Source: Ardenticatenaceae bacterium (lineage in GTDB: Bacteria > Chloroflexota > Anaerolineae > Promineifilales > Promineifilaceae). Taken from it: a stretch of DNA of 64,000 bases. The translations under genes and the position numbers were made by a program. Positions 25,106 to 33,444 of this stretch are shown here, in pieces. The DNA lies in contig WYBM01000003.1 of the NCBI GenBank assembly GCA_011525915.1, positions 1 through 64,000 of the forward strand, read 5' to 3'. How positions within the stretch are numbered: position 1 is the first letter of the stretch; the number at the start of each line of letters is the position of its first letter. The notes under the pieces were generated by a model. It worked only from the letters and a program-made list of their open reading frames with translations. It did no database searches and was not told the origin of the DNA.

Positions 25106-25429
25106 ATGGCAACAACGATTCCGGGGGGAGCTTACATTCGGGTGGACGGCCGTACGGTTGTCAACGCTAACGGCCAGCCGCTGCCCAACCTGACGGTGCA
25201 GAAAGGGCATAAGATTGTGGAGACGAAGCAGGCGAAAGGCGCCGCTAACCAGAACAGCGAGGCGCTGCCCAAGGAGTTCCCCGGTCTCAAAGACCTGAAA
25301 GCGGCGGGGTATGAGACCTACGCTTCGCTGCAAGGGGTCAGCCGGCAGGCGCTTATCGACCTGGACGGCATCGGCGAAGTGACCGCCGACCGCATCCTGG
25401 AAGCACTGGCGCAGCTGCCGCTGCTGTAA
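25106..25429 (+). CDS. Phage head-operon protein with helix-hairpin-helix domain
   Basis: This 107-residue protein has a beta-rich start with GGAYIRVDGRTVVNANGQPL and a Lys-rich linker. The C-terminal helix-hairpin-helix unit is GLKDLKAAGYETYASLQG...LIDLDGIGEVTADRILEAL (about 65-105), a nonspecific DNA-binding module. Position after the capsid gene suggests a head or connector accessory that touches packaged DNA. Shine-Dalgarno AAGGAGAG. Confidence 0.65.
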   Translation: MATTIPGGAYIRVDGRTVVNANGQPLPNLTVQKGHKIVETKQAKGAANQNSEALPKEFPGLKDLKAAGYETYASLQGVSRQALIDLDGIGEVTADRILEALAQLPLL

Positions 25430-25441
25430 CCGGAGCCAACC

Positions 25442-25825
25442 ATGCCCATCATCACCGACCTGACAGAACCGGTAGGCCAGATTCGGCTGGAGATCGGCGA
25501 CGACGTCGAAGACCCCGAAGGAGTACGGCCGCACGGCCGCAACTTCAGCGACGCCCAACTGACCCACTTCTACAGCCAGGAAGGGAGGCACGTGGGCCGG
25601 GCGGCGGCCAAAGCCTGCGAGGTGCTGGCCCGCGATTGGGCCAAGGAACCCACGGCCGTGCGCCTGGGGCCACAGGGCGAGGAGATAAATACCAGCGCCT
25701 TCTTTCGTCTGGAAGCGGACCGCCTGCGGCGGGTTTACGGTCGTAACCAGGTCACCATCAACCGGCCGATGGGCAGCGCCGGCGTCCGCATCTACCCCGC
25801 CGGCGCCAACCCCGCCGATGAATAG
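25442..25825 (+). CDS. Phage head-tail connector (adaptor) protein
   Basis: This 127-residue protein begins with the typical adaptor phrases (VGQIRLEIGDD, NFSDAQLTHFY) followed by a helical bundle with AAAKACEVLARDWA and FFRLEADRLRRVYG. This is the gp6/gp15-like connector fold that docks below the portal ring. It overlaps the next gene by eight bases. Confidence 0.75.
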   Translation: MPIITDLTEPVGQIRLEIGDDVEDPEGVRPHGRNFSDAQLTHFYSQEGRHVGRAAAKACEVLARDWAKEPTAVRLGPQGEEINTSAFFRLEADRLRRVYGRNQVTINRPMGSAGVRIYPAGANPADE

Positions 25826-26123
25826 TCGTTTGTTAACCCAAACCTGCCAGATTGTGCAGCTGCCAGCCACGGGGCAGACGGTCACCACCCAGATCGCCAC
25901 CGATTTACCCTGCTGCCACCCCTTCCCCGGCAATAGGCACAACTGGACAGAGGCCACCGACTTCGACGGGCTGGAAATCTTCACGGCCCTGCTGGACGGC
26001 GTGCAGAAAGGGCAGGTGCTGACCGTCAACGGCCAGACGTTTACCATCGAGCAGGTGAAGGAACGTCGCTATGCCTACGGCGTGCTCGGTCATCTGCAGC
26101 TGCTGCTGCGGCAGAGGAATTGA
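25818..26123 (+). CDS. Phage head-closure protein
   Basis: This 101-residue beta-rich protein starts MNSRLLTQTCQIVQLP and contains DGLEIFTALLDGVQKGQVLTV and YAYGVLGHLQLLL, a pattern of the small SPP1 gp16/HK97 gp7-like stoppers. It follows the adaptor gene and overlaps the next start by four bases. It would seal the packaged head and give a docking ring for the tail. Confidence 0.6.
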   Translation: MNSRLLTQTCQIVQLPATGQTVTTQIATDLPCCHPFPGNRHNWTEATDFDGLEIFTALLDGVQKGQVLTVNGQTFTIEQVKERRYAYGVLGHLQLLLRQRN

Positions 26124-26605
26124 CGGCCGTGTTCTTCCACTTCCAGGTCACCGCCCACGACGAAAACGGCCTTGAAACCCACTGGCAACGAGCCTTTGCG
26201 GAAGCCATCGGATCGCTCAAAGCCGTGGGTGACGCCGCCCAGGCCGACAGCAACGCCGCCCGGCAAACGGCCGTGGCCATGGCCATCGAAGCGGCGCAGT
26301 TTGCAATGGAACTATCGCCCTGGGTGACCGGCTCCCTGGCCACGGCCCACATCGTCGAGGACGAAGGCAACCCGGCCTTTGTGCGCCTCGACCCTTCGTC
26401 CGTCAACCCCTTCAGCGACGAGGACCCGCCTCAGTACGGGCCCAAGGTGCATGCTTTTGGCGAGCAGCACGCCGGCAGCCCCCTGGCCGAAAGCGCCAGC
26501 GGCGGCGCCCGCGCTTTCTATGACGCCACCGTCGAACTGTTCGGTGAAGACATCCTGGATGTGGGTGAAGACACATTCCTGGCCCAACTAAAGGTGAACC
26601 GATGA
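26120..26605 (+). CDS. Phage HK97 gp10-like neck/tail completion protein
   Basis: This 161-residue protein has a short beta start, a long helix (residues about 20-60) and the block ELSPWVTGSLATAHIVEDEGNP, close to the PVdTG.L..S pattern of HK97 gp10-like proteins, ending in beta strands. TTG 26120 overlaps the previous stop; GTG 26129 is an alternative. It lies in the conserved slot between head closure and tail terminator. Confidence 0.65.
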   Translation: MTAVFFHFQVTAHDENGLETHWQRAFAEAIGSLKAVGDAAQADSNAARQTAVAMAIEAAQFAMELSPWVTGSLATAHIVEDEGNPAFVRLDPSSVNPFSDEDPPQYGPKVHAFGEQHAGSPLAESASGGARAFYDATVELFGEDILDVGEDTFLAQLKVNR

Positions 26606-27048
26606 GCCGCACCAACGAGGTTCAACTGGACATCGGCAGCCGGCTGCCCACCTGGTTCAGCGACGCCGGCATCGCCATGGACCCGGCCCACATCAAGGCG
26701 TACCTGACCACCCCCAACGTGGACAGCGAACACCCCCACTGGTGCATCCTGGGCGTCACCGCTACCACCAGCCGCACGGCCGTCTTAGGCGATACGGCAG
26801 AACCGGCCCGGCTAATGGTCATCCTCTTCGCCCGCCTGGCCAAAGGCGACCAGGCCGAAGCCAGCCGCGAAGCGGCCGAACGCTGGCTCAATGACGCTGA
26901 AGAGATGGTGGTGCGCAACCTGGAGAACCTGGAGAGCAACCTGTTATGGCACGAAGTTATCGTAGCCCAACCCCGCCGCGACGCCATCCGTGAATGGCAC
27001 GGCCTTTACCGCACCAGCCTCGTGCCGTTCCTGGTCGACAAACGCTGA
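26602..27048 (+). CDS. Phage tail terminator-like protein
   Basis: This 148-residue protein has mixed alpha/beta layout with a long amphipathic helix (AERWLNDAEEMVVRNLENL) and a C-terminal strand pair WHGLYRTSLVPFLV, which fits tail terminators that cap the tail tube and bind the neck. It overlaps the previous gene by four bases. Assignment is by order. Confidence 0.6.
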   Translation: MSRTNEVQLDIGSRLPTWFSDAGIAMDPAHIKAYLTTPNVDSEHPHWCILGVTATTSRTAVLGDTAEPARLMVILFARLAKGDQAEASREAAERWLNDAEEMVVRNLENLESNLLWHEVIVAQPRRDAIREWHGLYRTSLVPFLVDKR

Positions 27049-27079
27049 CCTGAACGGCCGTTTGTTTAAGGAGAAAACA

Positions 27080-27358
27080 ATGGCAACACCCAAATACAAC
27101 CCCGACGACTGGTACGTCGTCTGCGACGGCCAGCGCATCAGCTTGCCCGACGGCAAAGGGCACAAACGTTTCATCGCCTACAACAAAGATGTGGACAAAG
27201 CCGGCCACAAAATCCCGTTCCAAATGAGCCACCGCACGCCCCCAGAAGTGGCATACCTGGTGGAGGTGAAGCGGGTGATTGAGCCGGCGCCAGCGACGCC
27301 TCTAGCGCCGCCCGCCTCTGGGGGCAAAAAGGAGCAGACAGGAGGTAAAACCCCATGA
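27080..27358 (+). CDS. Small tail-operon protein (92 aa)
   Basis: ATG 27080 has AAGGAGAAA just upstream. The body contains WYVVCDGQRISLPDGKGHKRFIAYN and a basic region, then a Pro/Ala/Gly/Lys-rich tail. No family is recognised. Four-base overlap with the tail-tube gene suggests coupled translation and a tail role. Confidence 0.55.
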   Translation: MATPKYNPDDWYVVCDGQRISLPDGKGHKRFIAYNKDVDKAGHKIPFQMSHRTPPEVAYLVEVKRVIEPAPATPLAPPASGGKKEQTGGKTP

Positions 27359-27885
27359 GCAAAACCGCCAACGCCATCTCCCCCCGCCGTGGCAAGCTGG
27401 AACTTGTGGTCACCGCCGCCATGCTGACGGCCGTGCCCGAATTCGGCCAGGCGGAGACGGTAGACATCTCCAGTGTGGTCAAAGGCGTCAGCGGCGGCGG
27501 CCTCAGCCGGGCCGTCAACCGCGAGTACGTCATCGGCGATGACACCCCCATCAGCGACTACGACACCCGCATCGAACGTGGTGACCTGCAAATCGCCTTC
27601 CTCTACACCAACGACAAGGAGCAGTTCGGCGCCCATGCCACCCTGAAGTGGGACCTGTACAGCGTCCTGAAAAAGGTGGCCGAATACACCGCCGCCGACC
27701 TGTCCGTGCAGTTCATCTGGTCGCCGGCCGGCGGCGCCACCGGCGACGAAGAGTGGAGCACCGACGCCAACGCCAGCTTTATCAAGGGGCTGACCGACCC
27801 TGTCGGCGGCACGGAGACCAACGGCAAGATACAGACCACCGTCACCCTGGACTCACCCACCCTCACCCCGGCCACCGTGGCCTGA
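27355..27885 (+). CDS. Major tail tube protein
   Basis: This 176-residue beta-rich protein lies immediately upstream of the tail chaperone pair, the standard slot. Phrases such as VDISSVVKGVSGGGLSRAVNREYV, DDTPISDYDTRIERGDLQIAFLY and TTVTLDSPTLTPATVA match tail tube proteins, which stack as hexameric rings and end in strand-rich segments. There is no sheath gene, so the tail should be long and non-contractile. Confidence 0.75.
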   Translation: MSKTANAISPRRGKLELVVTAAMLTAVPEFGQAETVDISSVVKGVSGGGLSRAVNREYVIGDDTPISDYDTRIERGDLQIAFLYTNDKEQFGAHATLKWDLYSVLKKVAEYTAADLSVQFIWSPAGGATGDEEWSTDANASFIKGLTDPVGGTETNGKIQTTVTLDSPTLTPATVA

Positions 27886-27909
27886 GTGTGAAGCAAAACG
27901 AGGAAACCC

Positions 27910-28323
27910 ATGAGCCAACCAGAAAAAGACGACATCGACGATCTGCCCCTCATCGACGAGATGCCCCTCACCTTACCCCTGGCCCCGCCAGGCATGGTCA
28001 CCATCCCCGCCCCGGCCGGCTTCAGCGGCCACATCTTTGTGCCCGACCCCGACGGCTGGCTGTCGGCCAAAGCCATCAGCCAATGGCTGCGCAAAGGCAT
28101 CCCCCAGGAGCTGGAAGAGGAAGTGTGGCTCTACCAGGAAGCGTACGCCCGCGGCCACATGGTGCAGTTTCAGATCAAAGACAGCCACGGCCGTAAGGTC
28201 CTCATCGACGACAAGGCCCTGCGCAGCCTGACCTACCCCAATATCTGCGCCCAGATCATCGTCGACCACACCGAAGGGCTCATCGGCAAGGCACGAGATA
28301 AAAAAAAGTCGCCTGGGCCGTAG
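27910..28323 (+). CDS. Tail assembly chaperone, G-type product
   Basis: This 137-residue protein is the zero-frame product of the chaperone pair between tail tube and tape measure. It has an acidic start and a compact central domain (GHIFVPDPDGWLSAKAISQWLRKG, VLIDDKALRSLTYPNICAQII). It stops 16 bases after an A AAA AAG slippery site. In long-tailed phages this short form coats the tape measure while the frameshifted G-T form recruits tail tube. Confidence 0.85.
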   Translation: MSQPEKDDIDDLPLIDEMPLTLPLAPPGMVTIPAPAGFSGHIFVPDPDGWLSAKAISQWLRKGIPQELEEEVWLYQEAYARGHMVQFQIKDSHGRKVLIDDKALRSLTYPNICAQIIVDHTEGLIGKARDKKKSPGP

Positions 28324-28658
28324 CCGACAACCTGGACAGCCACGGCCAGACGCCCCTGCCCTGGACGTGGCCGTTGTGCCAGGCCTGCATGGACCTGCAG
28401 CACGGCTTTTTCCTCAACTGGCCCCTGGGGCCGTATTGGGACGACAACGCCGACCTGCTGGCGCTGATGCTGATCACCTGGCAGACGTGGCGCTTCTGCC
28501 TCAACACCGCCGAGGCCACATACCAGTGGACGCCCGCGGACATTCACTTCGACACCTGGCTGAATGAGGACCGGCCGCAGCTGGTCATCCTTTCCGAGTA
28601 TGAGCAGTGGCGGCTGGCCCAGGAATCGTTAGACACAGAGACCGATGGCGGAACGTAA
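27910..28658 (+). CDS. Tail assembly chaperone G-T fusion by programmed -1 frameshift
   Basis: At 28302-28308 the zero frame reads A AAA AAG, the classic dnaX-type slippery heptamer, inside GAT AAA AAA AAG. A -1 slip continues VAWAVADNLDSHGQTPLPWTWPLCQACMDLQHG... to 28658, giving a 249-residue G-T protein. The T part has two conserved Cys (PLCQACM) and a helical C-terminus. It overlaps the tape-measure start. Position, slippery site and -1 direction all match the lambda-type G/GT arrangement. Confidence 0.88.
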
Positions 28659-31600
28659 GCTAGAGATACAGGCGGAAGTGACCGCCAAAGGGGCCGCCGA
28701 AGCCCAGCGGGCCCAGACCTGGATCGAGGCCCTCATCGCCGCCGGCCAGAAAGCGGAACGGCAGACGGAAAGCCTGCAAGCGGCTTACGAACGCTACACC
28801 CGCGAACTGGAAGAAAACAGCCAGGCCGCCCGCATCGCTGAAGAGCGCTACGCAGAACTTGTCGAGCGCCTGCGGCGCATGAACGCCACCTCTGACGAAA
28901 CGGCCGCAGGCCTCAGCCGCATCAATCGTCGCTTCCAGGATGGCCAGGGAGATGCCCATCTCCTGGCTGAAGAACTCTACGACATTCGGGTCAATCTCAA
29001 TCGCAGTATTGACCCCCTGGAAGATTATGAAAGCCACATCAACCAGGTGCAGCGGGAGCTGCAGCGCTGGACGTCCGACACCCGCGAACACTCCCGCATT
29101 GAAGACATTGCCGGCAGCACCCGCGTGCGCCAACTAGATTCCTTTGCCAAGATCGCCGGCGTTATCAACCGCACCCGCTTCCACACCACCGAACTGGCCC
29201 AGGCCACCGGCCTGCTCAACCGCGAAACGTTCGAAGCCACCCGCCAGACCAGCCTGGCCAAAGACGACTTTGAATCCCTCGAACGCACCCTGCAAACGCT
29301 GACGGCCAGCGTGCGCCACCTGACCGATAACCTGGAAAAACAAGACCGGCGCACGGCCGCTTTAGAGTTTGCTACGGATGCTTTAGGCGCCGAGATACAA
29401 GATACCGGCGAACGGGCCTACTATCTTAACGAAGCCCTCTTTGAAAGCCAGCAGCAGCTGGACATCTGGAAAACACGGGCGGAGATCGCCCGGCTGCAGG
29501 CGGAAGCCCTGGGGCGGGAGTTTAACCAGGTCGAAGACGAATCTGAAGAACTGGCCACCGACCTGCACCGGCTGGAGCAAAAAGTTGACGACGTGGCCGA
29601 CGAGATGCGCCAGGCGGGGAACCGGGCCGACGACATGGCCGACGACCTGGACCGGGCCCGCACCAAAGCCGAAGCCTTCGGCGAGACGGTGGGCAACCTG
29701 GTCTCCGAAGCCCTGGAAGAGGCAGCCGAAGCCATCGTGGAGTTTGCCCGCGATGCGGTGCAGACCTTCTTCGACTTCGACCGGCAGACACGGGAGATCT
29801 TCACCCTCATCCCCCAGGCCAGCGGCCAGATGCGGACGCAGCTGCAGCAAGACGCCCTGGCCATGAGCACCGCTCTGGGCCGGCTGCCGCAAGAAACGCT
29901 GCCGGCCATCTACAACGCCTTGTCTGCCGGCATCCCGCCGGAGAACGTGCTCGCTGACGTGCGCATCGCCAGCGACGCCGCCCGCGCCGGTGTGGCCGAG
30001 CTCGATGACACCCTGGCTTTAGGGGTAAGTATCCTCAACGCCCAGGTGGGTGGTGTAGACAACCTGAACGAGGTGTATGACCAGCTCTTCTTCCTGGTGC
30101 AAAAGGGCGTCGTGACCATCCCCCAACTTAACGGCGAGCTGAGCAAAGTCACCTCCGTCGCCGGGGAAGCCGGCGTCAGCCTGCAAGACATCGTGGCCGC
30201 CATGATTGTCATGACCCGCCAGGGCGACACCGTCACCGAAGCCACCGAACTGCTGGCCATTGCCCTGACCCAGCTATCCACCAGCGGCACCACGTTAGCC
30301 TCTGTCTTTGAAGAAGCGGCCGGCAAATCCTTCCGCCAATTTATCGCTGAAGGCGGCAGCCTGGCCGGGGCCATGCAGCTGCTGCAAGACCATGCCGCCA
30401 ACACCGGCCAGGCCCTGGGCGACATCCTCGGCGGTGGCAGCCCCTTCTTCCGTGACACCCAGGCCGCCCGCGGCGTCCTGGAACTGACCGGCAAACACCT
30501 GCAAGACCTCACTCGCTTCTCCCACGAGGCCGAAAGCGCCACCGGCGCCATGGGCACGGCCGCGGCCCAGATGGGCGAAGCGGCCGAGCTAGGTACGCTG
30601 CGCTACCAGGCGGCATTGGCCGAGCTTAAGATCGTCGGTGGTGACTACCTGGCCCAGGTGGCCACCCCTCTGCTGGAGAACGCCACCGAGTTCTTCAAAC
30701 TGTGGAGCGGCAACCGGCAGCGGGAAGTGCATGGCATGGTGGAAGAATTTGAGAACGTCAACGAAGCCGGCCGCAAGCTGGCCCGGCTCTTTGGCGAACT
30801 CAACACCCCGCTGGGCGCCCTGACCGGTGGCTTCCGCACCGTGCAAGAAGAAGCCGCCCTGCTGGCCGCCCGTACCGGTGACTTCGCTGGCGGCAACGAA
30901 GCGCTCATCGCTTCCCTGGAAGACGTCTTTGGCGGCACCGTCACCGTCAAACAAGGGTACGTGCAGCTTAATGGCCTGGCTTTGGAATCCGTGGCCCGGC
31001 TGCAAGAACTTAACCAGGAACACCGGCAGCAAGAAGCGCTCCTGGCCGGCAGCAGCCAGGCCATCACCCACTTCGACCAGAACCTGCTCAAATACAACGT
31101 CACGCAAGAAGAAAGCAATAAAGTCATCCGCACCAACAACGAACTGTTACTGAAGAACTCCGACATCGTACATGCCACCACCAACGTCTACGATGGGCTG
31201 ACCACGGCCGAAGAACGTCTCGCCTTTGCCGCGGCCGTCGCCAGGGATACTCACCAGGAAGCCAGCCTGGCCTACGAACTCACCGCCGCGCAGGTAGAAG
31301 CCGTCACCGTGGCCCACGAAGCAAGCACCGCCGCCGCCGAACGCAACACCCAGGCCTATGCCAACTATGTGCTGCAATCTATCGACGCGGCCACCAACAC
31401 CACCAACTGGAAAGACGAACTGTTCCGCGCCGGCCTGCAGGCGGGCATCACCCAGGAACAGATTCTTCTCCTGGCCACCGCCAGCGGCGAGTACAGCCAG
31501 GCGCAGATTGAAGCCATGCTTAAGACGGCCGCCCTGCGCACGGCCGTGGAGCAGCTGGGGGCGGCGATGGCGGCCGGCGAGATTACCACCAAACAAGCCC

Positions 31601-32079
31601 TGGAAGCGCTGGAAGACCTGGAGAAGCAGTTGGACCAGGAGTACACCGCCACCCTTAAGTACGAAGACATTAGCAAAGCCAAAGACGAAGCCCAGGCCCT
31701 GAAAGACCGCCTGCATGACATCCGTGGCACCCACGAAGTGAACGTGCACACCACCTACACCGAATCCGGCACGCCGCCCAATATCCCCGATGGCCAGGTC
31801 GGCACCCCGCTGGCGGCCGGCGGCCCCTTCCGCGCCGGCGAACTGCTGCTGGTCGGCGACGGTCCCGGCGGTCAGGTGCTGCCCACCTCCGAACTGGTGG
31901 CCTTTAACCGGCCCGGCACCGTCTTCCCCGGCGACCTGACCAACCAGATACTGGCCATGCTTCATGGCGGCAGCGGCCGTGGCGACCAATACATTATCAA
32001 CACCCAGGACAACACCTTAACCGTCCTCAATCAGCTGCAGGCTCGCCGCCGCCGCGAGCTCATCAGCCAAGGGATGTGA
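28645..32079 (+). CDS. Tail tape measure protein
   Basis: This 1144-residue protein has a long coiled-coil N-terminal half (about 1-370, many A/E/R/L heptads), then the TP901-type core (about 375-640: FDRQTREIFTLIPQASGQ, GIPPENVLADVRIASDAARAG, GVVTIPQLNGELSKVTSVAGEAGVS, LSTSGTTLASVFEEAAGKSF). More helices follow, and a Gly/Pro-rich C-terminus near GEAGELL-like turns. It sets tail length and takes part in DNA passage. At roughly 0.15 nm per residue this implies a tail near 150-170 nm, the usual rule for siphoviruses. The start overlaps the T reading frame, and the end overlaps the next gene. Confidence 0.92.
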   Translation: MAERKLEIQAEVTAKGAAEAQRAQTWIEALIAAGQKAERQTESLQAAYERYTRELEENSQAARIAEERYAELVERLRRMNATSDETAAGLSRINRRFQDGQGDAHLLAEELYDIRVNLNRSIDPLEDYESHINQVQRELQRWTSDTREHSRIEDIAGSTRVRQLDSFAKIAGVINRTRFHTTELAQATGLLNRETFEATRQTSLAKDDFESLERTLQTLTASVRHLTDNLEKQDRRTAALEFATDALGAEIQDTGERAYYLNEALFESQQQLDIWKTRAEIARLQAEALGREFNQVEDESEELATDLHRLEQKVDDVADEMRQAGNRADDMADDLDRARTKAEAFGETVGNLVSEALEEAAEAIVEFARDAVQTFFDFDRQTREIFTLIPQASGQMRTQLQQDALAMSTALGRLPQETLPAIYNALSAGIPPENVLADVRIASDAARAGVAELDDTLALGVSILNAQVGGVDNLNEVYDQLFFLVQKGVVTIPQLNGELSKVTSVAGEAGVSLQDIVAAMIVMTRQGDTVTEATELLAIALTQLSTSGTTLASVFEEAAGKSFRQFIAEGGSLAGAMQLLQDHAANTGQALGDILGGGSPFFRDTQAARGVLELTGKHLQDLTRFSHEAESATGAMGTAAAQMGEAAELGTLRYQAALAELKIVGGDYLAQVATPLLENATEFFKLWSGNRQREVHGMVEEFENVNEAGRKLARLFGELNTPLGALTGGFRTVQEEAALLAARTGDFAGGNEALIASLEDVFGGTVTVKQGYVQLNGLALESVARLQELNQEHRQQEALLAGSSQAITHFDQNLLKYNVTQEESNKVIRTNNELLLKNSDIVHATTNVYDGLTTAEERLAFAAAVARDTHQEASLAYELTAAQVEAVTVAHEASTAAAERNTQAYANYVLQSIDAATNTTNWKDELFRAGLQAGITQEQILLLATASGEYSQAQIEAMLKTAALRTAVEQLGAAMAAGEITTKQALEALEDLEKQLDQEYTATLKYEDISKAKDEAQALKDRLHDIRGTHEVNVHTTYTESGTPPNIPDGQVGTPLAAGGPFRAGELLLVGDGPGGQVLPTSELVAFNRPGTVFPGDLTNQILAMLHGGSGRGDQYIINTQDNTLTVLNQLQARRRRELISQGM

Positions 32080-32081
32080 CC

Positions 32082-33422
32082 ATGACTCTTACCATCACCC
32101 CCGACACCGGCAGCAGCTATGACCTGGCAGGCAGCAACCCTATCAAGGTCCGTCGCGACGGCCAGGTCAGCCACCGCATCGGCCCTAACCTGTACGAAGA
32201 GCGTTACCAGATCATCGGAGAAGGTGACAGCACCACCGTTAAGAATGAGACCCGAAAATTAGTCGAGTTTGGCGAAAAAGCCAAAGCCTACCGCAATCTA
32301 GGCGAACTAACGAATGCCATCTGGCTGCGGGAACAAGTCAGCGGTGAGATTTATGCCCGTCAAGGACTGCTCTATCATCCCCTGCCCGACGGCAACCCCC
32401 TTCAGGTCCACTGGCTCAATCAGCGCGGCCGCAGCCGCCTGCTGCAAAACGGCCAGGTCTTCTACGGTGAGCTGGTGCTCACCCGCCTGGGGTGGGAATC
32501 CAGTGAAGAACAGGGAAGCACCCGCACCAATGTCAGCATCTACGGCGGCAAGTGGGAAATCGCCAGCGTCTACTGGCAGGGGATGAACGGCGGCCGCATC
32601 AGCACCATCACGCTGGACGATCCCACCAATGATGTCGCCCACCTCTGGGTGGGCATCCGCGCCAAAGGCGTGGGCTTCACCTCCTTTAACCCCTTCCTGG
32701 AACTGGAATCGGCTACCCTGGGCACAGACACCACCATTGTCAACCTGGTCGGCTACAGCAACAATTCCGCCGCCCGCTGCTCCTTTGCCACCACGCCCAC
32801 GATGGCTACCAGAGTCACCGTCAAGCTCTCCCATTTCACCGGCAGCAACCACCACCACATGTTCGGCGAATACCTGGTTCTGCTGGGCTACAACCGCAGT
32901 GTGGCCAACGATGTCCTGCGCCTGAAGCTCAGCGGCGACACCGTGGTGGCCAGCGAGGCGGTCATCATCCCCCACGCCGGCACCGTGCGCGTGATGGAGG
33001 CCGGCTACGTCCGCCTGCCCGGCCAGAGCCTACGTGGCGCCTACAGCGACTACGGCGCCGGTGACATCGGCTTTAACATCCAGGCCGAACGTATCGCGGG
33101 TACAGGTAATCTCACCTTCGACTTCGTTATCCTTGTGCCCAGCCGCCACCTGCTAAAGTTTAAAGACGCCAACCTCAACAGCGCCACCCCGCTGCAGAAG
33201 GTGCGCCTTTATACCCATCCTGATGGCCAACAGACCAGCATTAAAACCAACACCGCCGGCAACGCCTTCCTCAGTTTCCACGAATTTGAAGTCAGAAACT
33301 TCTTTCTACCGGCCGATGACGCCATGTTGGTGTTGGCCGCCGACAAAACCACCGCACCGGCGGCCACCACCATGGACATTAATCTGAGTTGGTATCCGGC
33401 TTTTGACAATTATCAGTTCTAA
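32082..33422 (+). CDS. Putative distal tail protein
   Basis: This 446-residue beta-rich protein is placed directly after the tape measure, the Dit slot. GTG 32076 is in frame, but ATG 32082 is preferred. No catalytic motif is visible. Repeated strand-turn units (LWVGIRAKGVGFTSFNPFLELES, IGFNIQAERIAGTGNLTFDFVIL) suggest two or more jelly-roll-like domains, consistent with a tail-tip hub with a carbohydrate-facing insertion. Confidence 0.6.
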   Translation: MTLTITPDTGSSYDLAGSNPIKVRRDGQVSHRIGPNLYEERYQIIGEGDSTTVKNETRKLVEFGEKAKAYRNLGELTNAIWLREQVSGEIYARQGLLYHPLPDGNPLQVHWLNQRGRSRLLQNGQVFYGELVLTRLGWESSEEQGSTRTNVSIYGGKWEIASVYWQGMNGGRISTITLDDPTNDVAHLWVGIRAKGVGFTSFNPFLELESATLGTDTTIVNLVGYSNNSAARCSFATTPTMATRVTVKLSHFTGSNHHHMFGEYLVLLGYNRSVANDVLRLKLSGDTVVASEAVIIPHAGTVRVMEAGYVRLPGQSLRGAYSDYGAGDIGFNIQAERIAGTGNLTFDFVILVPSRHLLKFKDANLNSATPLQKVRLYTHPDGQQTSIKTNTAGNAFLSFHEFEVRNFFLPADDAMLVLAADKTTAPAATTMDINLSWYPAFDNYQF

Positions 33423-33444
33423 ACCACAGGAAACATGACGACCG

